Assembly (NCBI GenBank): GCA_035259145.1
Contig: DATFWQ010000227.1
Coordinates: 1-20,453 of the forward strand
Origin: CF-161 sp035259145
GTDB taxonomy: Bacteria; Chloroflexota; Dormibacteria; Dormibacterales; Dormibacteraceae
Reading direction: 5' to 3'
DNA length: 20,453 nucleotides
Shown: in pieces, positions 1 to 6,330 of the stretch
Numbering within the stretch: position 1 is the stretch's first letter
Layout of the letters: each line of letters begins with the position of its first letter
Notes under the pieces: generated by a model
What the model was told of the DNA's origin: nothing
Databases searched by the model: none
Seen by the model: the letters and a program-made list of their open reading frames with translations, nothing else
Position numbers and translations under genes: made by a program

Positions 1-1
1 T

Positions 2-424
2 TCGCTGCTTGCGCCGCTCGGTTTCGCCATAGCCAACGAGATCATCCTGTTCGCGGGCTGGGCGGTGGTCTGGAAGTTGATCGTGGCGATCTTGATCGGC
101 TTCATCCTGCTAGGGATCTCGGCCGCCACCAGCTCGCCCGAACGCCGGCCGTCCCTCGACTGGAGGAGCGGCGCCTGGGTCTGGCCCTACGTGATCGGGC
201 TAGGGTTGATCTCCTACCTGGGCTCGTTCGGGCCGTCAGACGCGATCCCGCTGATCGGCCTCAAGGGCGCCACCAATGCGCTGCAGTTCGGCTGGGACAT
301 CCTGGTCATGGCCCTGTTCAGCATCGTCATCTACTACCTCGCCATCGGCTTGCGCCTGCCGCGTGAACGGGCCCAGGAGTACATCGGCGACCTCACAGCC
401 GAAGCCGAGCCAGTGGAGGCATAG
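2..424 (+). CDS. APC-superfamily amino-acid permease, C-terminal part (5' end outside window)
   Basis: The frame is open from base 2 with no start codon needed, so this is the last ~140 residues of a gene that begins before the window. The visible part has about four hydrophobic segments: one at the left edge (residues SLLAPLGFAIANEI onward), one around VWKLIVAILIGFILLGI, one around VWPYVIGLGLISYL, and one around ILVMALFSIVIYYLAIGL. It ends in a short acidic cytoplasmic tail. This pattern fits the last helices of an APC-type transporter that imports amino acids or polyamines across the cytoplasmic membrane. It is 3 bp from a UspA gene, so the two are probably co-transcribed, and an agmatinase-family gene follows. 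The substrate cannot be read from this fragment. The family call rests on the membrane pattern and general sequence look, so it is moderately sure. Confidence 0.72.
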   Translation, partial: SLLAPLGFAIANEIILFAGWAVVWKLIVAILIGFILLGISAATSSPERRPSLDWRSGAWVWPYVIGLGLISYLGSFGPSDAIPLIGLKGATNALQFGWDILVMALFSIVIYYLAIGLRLPRERAQEYIGDLTAEAEPVEA

Positions 425-427
425 GGA

Positions 428-841
428 ATGAAAATCCTGGTGGCATTTGACGGATCAGAAGCGGGCCGGCGCGCGCTGGACTGGGCGGCCCGTCTGGCGA
501 AAGACGAAGCAGACAGCAGAGTCAGCGTGATCGGCGTGGCCGCCTCGCTGGAGGCGGCTCCGCCGATCGCAGATGCGGTCGACCCTGGCAGCAGCCTCGA
601 GAAGCACCGGACTGAGCTGGCCGAGGCGGCCGGCAAGCTTGCTGCCGCCGGCATCCCGTCGGATACGCTGCTGAAGGTGGGCAACCCTGCGGAAGAGATC
701 ATCACCGCCGGCGACGAAGGCGACTTCGACGTGATCGTGATCGGCCGGACCGGCGCTCATGGCGCGATCCGGTTTCTCGTGGGATCGGTCTCAGACAGGG
801 TGGTGCGGCACGCCAACCGGCCAGTGATGGTGGTGCGCTGA
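428..841 (+). CDS. Universal stress protein (UspA family), single domain
   Basis: 137 residues, the usual length of a one-domain Usp. It starts with the typical beta strand KILVAFDGSE, and carries the ATP-binding Usp signature G106-x2-G109-x9-G119-S120 (GRTGAHGAIRFLVGS), followed by the last strand ending VMVVR. Usp proteins are cytoplasmic, bind ATP or other adenine nucleotides, and modulate stress survival or a partner protein. The ATG at 428 has a GGAGG at 414-418, 9 nt upstream and inside the end of the permease gene. With only 3 bp between the two genes this is a likely operon. Usp domains are often paired with or fused to transporters, so a regulatory role on the upstream permease is a reasonable inference, not shown by the sequence. 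Confidence 0.93.
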   Translation: MKILVAFDGSEAGRRALDWAARLAKDEADSRVSVIGVAASLEAAPPIADAVDPGSSLEKHRTELAEAAGKLAAAGIPSDTLLKVGNPAEEIITAGDEGDFDVIVIGRTGAHGAIRFLVGSVSDRVVRHANRPVMVVR

Positions 842-933
842 TACAGCGCTGCCAGATGGGCGAGCCGCCTCCCTGATGCAATCGTGTCGCTGCCGGCGGT
901 CCCGATGACTACCCCAGCGCCACTCGCCCGCTG

Positions 934-2061
934 ATGTCGACGCGATACGGCGACGCCTGGCGGACCCGGAGAGACCGGTCGGCCGATCCCAGCCGCGAGC
1001 CGGGACGGATAGATCTCCGCCGCTACGACCTGCAGACGCCTTTCTCGGGCATCCCCACCTTTATGCAGGTGCCGATCTGCCTCACCCAGGAGGACCTGAA
1101 GGCGGCCGCGGCCGAGGTTGCAATAGTGGGAGCGCCGATGGACAGCGGTGGCGGCCATCGCGGAGCTTCGTGGGGGCCGCGCGCCATACGGGGCGCCGAG
1201 CGCTACCTACCCGCACCGGCGGTGCTGATGAACCATCTCCACGTGCGCGTGGAGCCGTTTGAAGTCCTGACCGTCGTCGACTACGGAGACGCCGCGGTGG
1301 ACCCCTTCAGCATCGAAGCTTCGATGCCGACCATCCGCGAGCTGGTGCGCGAGGTCGCCGAAACCGGGGCCACACCGGTCGTGCTGGGGGGTGACCACTC
1401 GATCCTCTGGCCGGACGCCGCTGCCTGTGCCGATGTTTACGGAGCAGGCAAAGTGGGCGTGGTGCACTTCGACGCCCATGCGGACTGCAGCAAGTCCTAC
1501 ATGGGCCACACCGTCACCCACGGCACTCCCATTCGCCGCCTCATCGAAGACGAGCACATCCCAGGACGAAACTTCGTTCAGGTCGGGCTGCGCGGTTACT
1601 ATCCTGACAACGAGCTTCTCGACTGGATGCGCGAACAGGGGATGCGTTCCCACTTCATGGCCGAGGTCGAGCTGCATGGCCTCGAGCGCGTCGTAGAGCA
1701 GGCGATCAGTGAGGCGCTGGATGGCCCCGAGTTCCTCTATCTCTCGTTTGACATCGACGCCCTCGACCCCGCTTACGCCCCCGGTACCGGCACACCGGAG
1801 CCAGGCGGCTTCACGACCCGCGAGGTCTTCCCGGTGATCCGGCGGCTCTGCCATGAAGCCCACGTGGTCGGCTTCGAAGTGGTGGAGGTCGCTCCTGGCA
1901 TCGATCCTGGCTACACGACGGCGCTGAACGCGAACCGCGTCGTCATCGAGGCGCTGACCGGACTGGCGATGCGGAAGCTGGGTCTACCTGGACCGCGCTA
2001 CCTGGACAGGGCGACCGCGGGCGAGGAGGCGTTTCCACGGGACGGCCCGCCCGGCCCCTAG
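934..2061 (+). CDS. Agmatinase/arginase-family ureohydrolase
   Basis: 375 residues. All six Mn-binding residues of the ureohydrolase fold are visible: H155 in GGDHS, D180, H182 and D184 in FDAHAD, D273 and D275 in SFDIDALDP. The motif continues as APGTGTPEPGG, and the N-terminal SGIPTFMQVP is typical of agmatinases. Such enzymes hydrolyse a guanidino group to urea plus an amine, for example agmatine to putrescine. The family also includes guanidinobutyrase, formiminoglutamase and guanidine hydrolase, so the substrate is open. ATG 934 is the first start after an in-frame TGA at 874-876; no clear ribosome binding site is seen. A C-terminal extension of ~20 residues, rich in Gly and Pro, goes beyond the usual fold. 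The upstream permease may bring in the substrate. The 92 bp before the start hold nothing I recognise. Confidence 0.92.
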   Translation: MSTRYGDAWRTRRDRSADPSREPGRIDLRRYDLQTPFSGIPTFMQVPICLTQEDLKAAAAEVAIVGAPMDSGGGHRGASWGPRAIRGAERYLPAPAVLMNHLHVRVEPFEVLTVVDYGDAAVDPFSIEASMPTIRELVREVAETGATPVVLGGDHSILWPDAAACADVYGAGKVGVVHFDAHADCSKSYMGHTVTHGTPIRRLIEDEHIPGRNFVQVGLRGYYPDNELLDWMREQGMRSHFMAEVELHGLERVVEQAISEALDGPEFLYLSFDIDALDPAYAPGTGTPEPGGFTTREVFPVIRRLCHEAHVVGFEVVEVAPGIDPGYTTALNANRVVIEALTGLAMRKLGLPGPRYLDRATAGEEAFPRDGPPGP

Positions 2062-2071
2062 TGCCTAGGGG
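2055..2071 (+). terminator. Short perfect hairpin across the agmatinase-family stop codon
   Basis: CCCCTAG-TGC-CTAGGGG: a 7-bp perfect stem with a 3-nt loop that includes the TAG stop (2059-2061). Directly after it the word GTGCCTAGG is repeated. There is no T-tract, so it is not a classical intrinsic terminator. It may slow or end transcription, or be chance in high-GC DNA. Confidence 0.3.
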
Positions 2072-2094
2072 TGCCTAGGAGCGTGGCGGCGGGC

Positions 2095-2100
2095 GACAAT
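2095..2100 (+). promoter_or_regulatory. Possible -10 element for a leaderless crotonase transcript
   Basis: GACAAT lies 7 nt before the ATG at 2108, the spacing expected if transcription starts at the A of the start codon. No Shine-Dalgarno is present and no convincing -35 box is seen. Similar arrangements occur before 14208 and 16903. Confidence 0.35.
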
Positions 2101-2107
2101 TCGCTCG

Positions 2108-2896
2108 ATGGAAGAATCCTCCGTGTCGAAGCTGCTCGTCGAACGGCGGGGCCCCGTGACCGTCGTCACACTCAACCGCGCCGAGGTGCATAACAGCGTC
2201 GACGCCGAGATGGCGGTCGCGCTCGCTGGAGCCATCGAGGCCTTTGCCGGCGACGCGGCGGCCAGCGTGCTCGTGATCACGGGCGCCGGTGACAGAGCCT
2301 TTTGCGCCGGGGCCAACCTCAAGGGAATCGATGACCTCGTGAGGCACCGGTATGCAGGCAAGGCGGGGCCCATGGGCTTCTCTCGCCTGGATCCGGGCAA
2401 GCCCACGATTGCCGCGGTCAACGGGTACTGTTTTGCGGGCGGGATGGAGCTTGCGTGCTGGTGCGACTTTCGAATTGCCGCCCAGAACGCAGAGTTCGGA
2501 GCCCTCAACCGCAGGTGGGGTGTGCCGTTCACCGATGGCGGTACCCAGCGCTTCCCACGCATCGTTGGTCAGGGCAACGCGCTGTGGCTGATCCAGACGG
2601 GCATCCGCCTGGACGCCCATCGAGCCCTGTCGATAGGGCTCGTTCAGGAGGTGGTGCCTGTAGGACAGGCTCTGCTCCGCGCCATCGAGCTGGCCGAGCA
2701 CATCTCGCAGTATCCACAGGCCAGCCTGAGAAGCGATCGAGCGGCTGCGCTTGCAACCTTCGGTCTGTCGCTGGACGAGGGATTGCTGCTGGAGGCCAAA
2801 CTCGGTCGTGCCGCCGCCACCGATCCAGGGATGTGGGCGGGCCTGCGGCGCTTCGCGGCCGGCGATCGGCCTGAGCCTCCCTCCCTGGTGAATTGA
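2108..2896 (+). CDS. Crotonase-fold protein (enoyl-CoA hydratase/isomerase family)
   Basis: 262 residues, full length for the family. The oxyanion-hole segment FCAGANLKG (65-73) and the second signature AAVNGYCFAGGMELA (102-116) are intact, so acyl-CoA binding and thioester polarisation are expected. Of the two catalytic glutamates of classical hydratase (E144 and E164 in the rat enzyme), the first aligns with E114, but the second aligns with N134 in the stretch GALNRRWGVPF. This RRWGVP type is a known subgroup of crotonases annotated only generally, and plain hydratase activity should not be assumed; isomerase, hydrolase or other CoA chemistry is possible. The protein is cytoplasmic. It has no SD; a -10-like GACAAT sits 7 nt upstream. 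It converges on the desaturase gene with a gap of 4 bp, and the palindrome TGAAGCTTCA (2893-2902) covers both stops. Confidence 0.9.
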   Translation: MEESSVSKLLVERRGPVTVVTLNRAEVHNSVDAEMAVALAGAIEAFAGDAAASVLVITGAGDRAFCAGANLKGIDDLVRHRYAGKAGPMGFSRLDPGKPTIAAVNGYCFAGGMELACWCDFRIAAQNAEFGALNRRWGVPFTDGGTQRFPRIVGQGNALWLIQTGIRLDAHRALSIGLVQEVVPVGQALLRAIELAEHISQYPQASLRSDRAAALATFGLSLDEGLLLEAKLGRAAATDPGMWAGLRRFAAGDRPEPPSLVN

Positions 2897-2900
2897 AGCT

Positions 2901-3983
2901 TCAGTCCCTCTTCAAGCCGAAGCTGGGCAGTCTGAAGGGGGATCGGGCCGCATGAGCGGCTCGCAGCGGCGCCCCTACGCTGTGCAGGAAGTCGAGAAGC
3001 TCCCGATACGACTGCAGCACCGACGTCTCGTAGTAGGGCACGCCCGTCTGCTTGCAGAACTCCCTGACGATGACGTTTGCCTCGCGCATCCGGTTTCGCG
3101 GCATTGACGGGAAGAGGTGGTGCTCGATCTGGTAGTTGAGCGAGCCGAACATCAGATCTGTCCACCCGCTTCCTCGGATATTCCGGGACGTCAGGACCTG
3201 TGCGCGAAGGAAGTCGAGGCTGCTCTCATCGTCAGTCTGCAGCATCCCTTTGTGATTGGGCGCGAACACGGAAGCCAGGTAGAAGCCACCCACAGCCTTA
3301 TGAACCAGGATCACGAGCAGCGCCGACCAGGGGCCCATCAAATACACCATCAGCCCGATATAGAGGGCCGCGTGTGCCAGCAGGGTGGGGACCTCGAGCC
3401 AGCGATAACGAGATCTCCGGCTGACCAGAAAGGCGGCGCCCGCAGCGTGCATGCTCCAGGCGAGCATTCCGAGCAGTGGGAAGAACAGATACGCCTGGTA
3501 GCGAGCCAGCAGTCGAAGCGGGCCTCTACGTCGCAGCGCCTGCTCCTGGGTGTACACGATGGCCGGGTTGTTGATGTCCGGGTCGAGGTCGACGTGATTG
3601 GGATTGGCGTGGTGGCGATTGTGCTTCTGCACCCACCAGCCATAGCTCATTCCAAGCAGCAGGTTCGCCGTGAGGAAGCCGACCAGCGTGTTCTTCCACT
3701 TGCGCGCGAACATCTGATGATGTCCCGCGTCGTGGAGCTGGAACCCGAGCTGGGCTGAGATCGCCGCCAGCACCACCGCGTTCAGTGCCTGCAGCCACGG
3801 ACTGTCCAGGACTGCGAATCCGCCGATGCACAGCGCGAACAGCGCGGTGTTGATCCCGATCACCAGGACGTAGAAGCGAGGCTGCTTCTGGAGGAGTCCC
3901 GCCCCCGCGATCAGTCGCTTGAGCCTGACGTAGTCGTTCCCCTCGTGACCGGACCGAGGCCCTGTCCTGGATGCACCTTCCAC
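2901..3983 (-). CDS. Membrane fatty acid desaturase (front-end / delta-6-like, no cytochrome b5 domain)
   Basis: 360 residues with the three histidine boxes of membrane di-iron desaturases: HDAGHH (84-89), HNRHH (121-125) and QIEHH (285-289). The glutamine in the last box is typical of front-end and related acyl-lipid desaturases; the fused cytochrome b5 domain of the eukaryotic forms is absent, as is usual in bacteria. Hydrophobic segments lie around 37-58, 66-82, 103-117, 165-185 and 197-235. The enzyme would use O2 and a reductant such as ferredoxin to put a double bond into membrane acyl chains, adjusting fluidity. Its start is a GTG at 3983 with no good SD. The 217 bp up to the next gene probably hold its promoter, but I cannot place one. 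A broken ferredoxin gene lies ~1.4 kb away; a past partnership is speculation. Confidence 0.92.
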   Translation of the reverse strand: MEGASRTGPRSGHEGNDYVRLKRLIAGAGLLQKQPRFYVLVIGINTALFALCIGGFAVLDSPWLQALNAVVLAAISAQLGFQLHDAGHHQMFARKWKNTLVGFLTANLLLGMSYGWWVQKHNRHHANPNHVDLDPDINNPAIVYTQEQALRRRGPLRLLARYQAYLFFPLLGMLAWSMHAAGAAFLVSRRSRYRWLEVPTLLAHAALYIGLMVYLMGPWSALLVILVHKAVGGFYLASVFAPNHKGMLQTDDESSLDFLRAQVLTSRNIRGSGWTDLMFGSLNYQIEHHLFPSMPRNRMREANVIVREFCKQTGVPYYETSVLQSYRELLDFLHSVGAPLRAAHAARSPFRLPSFGLKRD

Positions 3984-4200
3984 GGCCGTCTGAAGCCCGG
4001 CTACGTCAGGCGTATGCGGCGAGCAGGAGAGACTTCCTCACTCACCCATGAGCGGATCGAATCGATCGACGCGGCCTTGACCAGAACGAACGTGCATAAG
4101 GCGCCGTCACTCTAACAGAACTCAGGATCAAGGCAGGCGCGCGCCCTGCTCGGGCTTCGGTCGGACGTCCCTGTCGAGCCGCCTGGGCATCCCACTGAAC

Positions 4201-5172
4201 TCAGCCTGGCACGAGCACAAGCTTGCCGGTCGTGCGCCGGCCCTGCAGGTCCTCGTGGGCCTTGCGGGCGTCGCTCAGAGCGTATCGCCCACCGATCCGG
4301 ACGTTGAGCCGGCCGGCCGCCACCCAGTCGAATACCGCCTGCGCTCGGGCGAGCAGCTCGTCGCGCGTGGCTGTGTAGTGTGCGAGGGTCGGGCGGGTGA
4401 GGAAGACCGACCCGGCCATCAAGCGTAGGGGGTCCAAGGGCGGGACCGGCCCGCTCGCAGCGCCGTAGAGCACCAGCAGCCCCCGCCGGCGAAGACTCGC
4501 CAGGCTGCCGTCGAAAGTTGTCCGTCCGACGCCGTCGTACACGACCTCGACACCAGCATCTGCGGTGAGCAGGCGCACCTCCGCGGCGAAGTCGACCTGG
4601 TCGTACCGGATCACCTCGTCGGCGCCCGCAGCCCTCGCCAGCGCCGCCTTCTCCTCCGACGAAACGGTGGCGATCACGCGCGCGCCGCGCAGTTTTCCGA
4701 CCATCTGCGTGAGCAGCAGGCCGACGCCACCTGCTGCTGCGTGGACCAGGGCCGTGTCACCGGCCTGCACCGGGTACGTCGACGTGCACAGGTAGTGGGC
4801 TGTGAGCCCCTGTAAGAGCACGGCCGCCGCGACCTCGAGAGCCACGCCCTCGGGCACGGGGATCGCCTTGTCGGCGGGCAACAGCACCTGCTCGGCGTAG
4901 CTGCCCGGGGCGGCCACCCAGCCCACGCGGTCGCCGACCTCGAGGTCGGTGACGCCGTCGCCGAGCGCGGCAACGATGCCCGCACCTTCGACGCCCGATA
5001 GGAACGGCAGGGGAACCTGGTACGTCCCGGCTCGCTGATAGGTGTCCACGTAGTTGACGCCGCTCGCGGCTACGTCTACGAGTACCTGGCCGGGACCCGG
5101 GTGCAGTGGCTCGAGGTCGTGGACCTGGAGCACTTCTGGACCGCCGTACCTCTCGACGCGGATGGCTCGCAT
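4201..5172 (-). CDS. Zinc-independent quinone oxidoreductase (MDR family, Qor-like)
   Basis: 323 residues, the usual Qor length. The N-terminal GroES-like domain begins MRAIRVERYGGPEVL. The coenzyme domain carries AAAGGVG (145-151), the NADPH-binding loop of quinone reductases and related medium-chain reductases. The catalytic and structural zinc ligands of alcohol dehydrogenases are missing, which separates it from that branch. It probably reduces quinones or other alpha,beta-unsaturated carbonyls with NADPH in the cytoplasm. ATG 5172 has AGGAG 6 nt upstream, read on the minus strand, so the start is secure. It is divergent from the ferredoxin remnant at 5352, and the intervening 179 bp hold a palindrome (see 5235-5282) that could be its operator. 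Confidence 0.93.
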   Translation of the reverse strand: MRAIRVERYGGPEVLQVHDLEPLHPGPGQVLVDVAASGVNYVDTYQRAGTYQVPLPFLSGVEGAGIVAALGDGVTDLEVGDRVGWVAAPGSYAEQVLLPADKAIPVPEGVALEVAAAVLLQGLTAHYLCTSTYPVQAGDTALVHAAAGGVGLLLTQMVGKLRGARVIATVSSEEKAALARAAGADEVIRYDQVDFAAEVRLLTADAGVEVVYDGVGRTTFDGSLASLRRRGLLVLYGAASGPVPPLDPLRLMAGSVFLTRPTLAHYTATRDELLARAQAVFDWVAAGRLNVRIGGRYALSDARKAHEDLQGRRTTGKLVLVPG

Positions 5173-5234
5173 GTCTCACTCCTCTCCAGTGCTCCGGGCG
5201 AATTCTCGGCGACCTCCAGGGTGGGGTGGAGGCG

Positions 5235-5282
5235 GTCACGTAATCGTATGGACATGCCTTAGGTCACGCGAGCGGTCGTGAC
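5235..5282. promoter_or_regulatory. Operator-like repeats between the quinone reductase and the ferredoxin remnant
   Basis: The hexamer GTCACG occurs at 5235-5240 and 5263-5268 (both within GGTCACG), and its inverse CGTGAC at 5277-5282. The last two form a perfect GTCACG-N8-CGTGAC dyad of 20 bp, a common size for TetR- or MarR-type sites. The position, 63-110 bp before the quinone reductase start, suits a regulator site. No regulator gene of that type is in the window, so the binding protein is unknown. Confidence 0.4.
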
Positions 5283-5351
5283 ACCGGAATCGAGCGACTT
5301 CGACCGGCACGAGGCCGGAGATCGGTGCGGGCCAGCTTGAGGGAGACGAAA

Positions 5352-5420
5352 GTGCTCACCATCGACCGCATTCGCTGCGACGGCCACGGCCGCTGTGCTG
5401 CTTCCAGAGCTCATGCCGGG
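5352..5420 (+). pseudogene. Ferredoxin gene remnant: intact start, then frameshift and loss of the rest
   Basis: GTG 5352 has a strong GAGGGAG (5339-5345) 6 nt upstream, so this was a translated gene. The first 15 codons read VLTIDRIRCDGHGRC, matching the N-terminus of small Fe-S ferredoxins with a C-x5-C cluster motif (Cys codons at 5376 and 5394). Right after the second Cys the frame breaks: moving one base forward (from 5398) gives LLPELM, which is what follows this motif in such ferredoxins (CA-x-LLPE type). From about 5420 the DNA turns into hairpin repeats, and the remaining cysteines and the C-terminal half are absent. Read straight through, the frame runs to a stop at 5567 and gives a Pro/Arg-rich tail of no known kind. 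The family match is from memory of the motif, so moderately sure. Confidence 0.55.
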
Positions 5421-5432
5421 TACTCTCCTGGA

Positions 5433-5553
5433 TGGCGACCCCCCTCCCCCGGCTTCGCCGGGTACTCCCCCGGGGTGGCGACCCCCCTCCCCCGACTTCG
5501 CGGGGCCCCCCTCCCCCGGCTTCGCCGGGTACTCCCCCGACTTCGCGGGGGAG
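5433..5553. repeat. Cluster of C/G-rich palindromic repeats (four hairpins)
   Basis: Two copies of a ~30-bp unit beginning TGGCGACCCCCCTCCCCCG start at 5433 and 5476 (43-bp period), followed by a partial third copy from 5506. Each holds a hairpin with a TTC-type loop: CCCGGC-TTC-GCCGGG at 5448-5462 and again at 5515-5529; a weaker CCCCCG/CGGGG pair at 5489-5505; and CTCCCCCG-ACTTCG-CGGGGGAG at 5532-5553, an 8-bp perfect stem. The look is that of REP/MITE-like dispersed palindromes. The cluster sits exactly where the ferredoxin gene is lost. It ends 70 bp before the response regulator start, where it could also act as a terminator or insulator. All frames through it are open, which creates false ORFs. 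Confidence 0.75.
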
Positions 5554-5623
5554 AGTCTGGCTGGTGATCCTCTCAGGACGTCCCCAATGTTCTTTGAGCA
5601 AATTCCCAGGAAGCGGCGCCACC

Positions 5624-6328
5624 ATGGCTGCTGTGAACCAGAATGGGCCCCGAGTCCTCGTGGTTGATGACGAGCCGAACATCACCGAACTCGTCGCCCT
5701 GGCCCTGAGGTACGAGGGTTTCACGGTGCAGACCGCGGCGACCGGACGCGCCGCCGTTGCGACGGTAGCCGAGTTCAAACCGGCGCTCGTGATCCTGGAC
5801 ATCATGTTGCCCGACATCGATGGCCTGGAGGTCCTCAAACGCCTTGGCGCCGCCGGCCAGCGAGTGCCGGTGATCTTCCTCACCGCCAAGGACGCGACCG
5901 AAGACAAGGTCCGCGGTCTGACGGTGGGCGGAGACGACTACGTGACCAAGCCGTTCAGCATCGAAGAGCTGGTCGCGCGAGTTCGCGTGGTCCTGAGGCG
6001 GCACGGGGGAGCCGGAGCGGGCAGCCAGGTCTTCGACCTCGGCGACCTCGAGCTGGACGATGAGGCGCACGAGGTGCGGCGGGCGGGGCAGGCAATCGAG
6101 CTCACACCCACCGAGTACCGGCTGCTGCGCTATCTCCTGGTCAACGCCGGCCGCGTCCTTACTCGTACCCAGATTCTGGACCACGTTTGGGACTACGACT
6201 TCGGCGGCGACGCGAGCGTGCTCGAGACGTACATCAGCTACCTGCGCCGGAAGGTGGACCGGTTCGCACCGCCGCTGATCCAGACCGTGCGCGGGGTCGG
6301 CTACGTGCTGCGCCCGCCCAGGGAGTGA
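5624..6328 (+). CDS. OmpR/PhoB-family response regulator
   Basis: 234 residues. The receiver domain (10-120) has the acidic pair D15-D16, phospho-acceptor D59 (LDIMLP), T87 and K109 (YVTKPF). The C-terminal winged-helix DNA-binding domain (~135-232) has the typical LTPTEYRLLRYL and ends VRGVGYVLRPP. The ATG at 5624 is chosen because AGGAAG lies at 5608-5613, 10 nt upstream, and the conserved fold begins just after. The same frame stays open upstream to 5432, but only through the hairpin repeats, which are not coding. The gene runs straight into its kinase: its TGA (6326-6328) lies 2 nt before the kinase GTG. It probably controls genes nearby, perhaps the exported proteins downstream, but no binding site was identified. 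Confidence 0.96.
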   Translation: MAAVNQNGPRVLVVDDEPNITELVALALRYEGFTVQTAATGRAAVATVAEFKPALVILDIMLPDIDGLEVLKRLGAAGQRVPVIFLTAKDATEDKVRGLTVGGDDYVTKPFSIEELVARVRVVLRRHGGAGAGSQVFDLGDLELDDEAHEVRRAGQAIELTPTEYRLLRYLLVNAGRVLTRTQILDHVWDYDFGGDASVLETYISYLRRKVDRFAPPLIQTVRGVGYVLRPPRE

Positions 6329-6330
6329 CC

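Noticed and set aside
3117..3758. 213-aa plus-strand frame across the desaturase
   Set aside because: The minus strand has three histidine boxes; this frame has no recognisable features.
5433..5553. CRISPR-like reading of the repeat cluster
   Set aside because: Units are adjacent or only 13 bp apart, self-complementary and vary in sequence; no regular unique spacers and no cas genes.
5432..5623. 64-codon N-terminal extension of the response regulator
   Set aside because: It consists of the hairpin repeats read as Pro/Arg-rich peptide; the SD-backed ATG at 5624 begins at the receiver fold.
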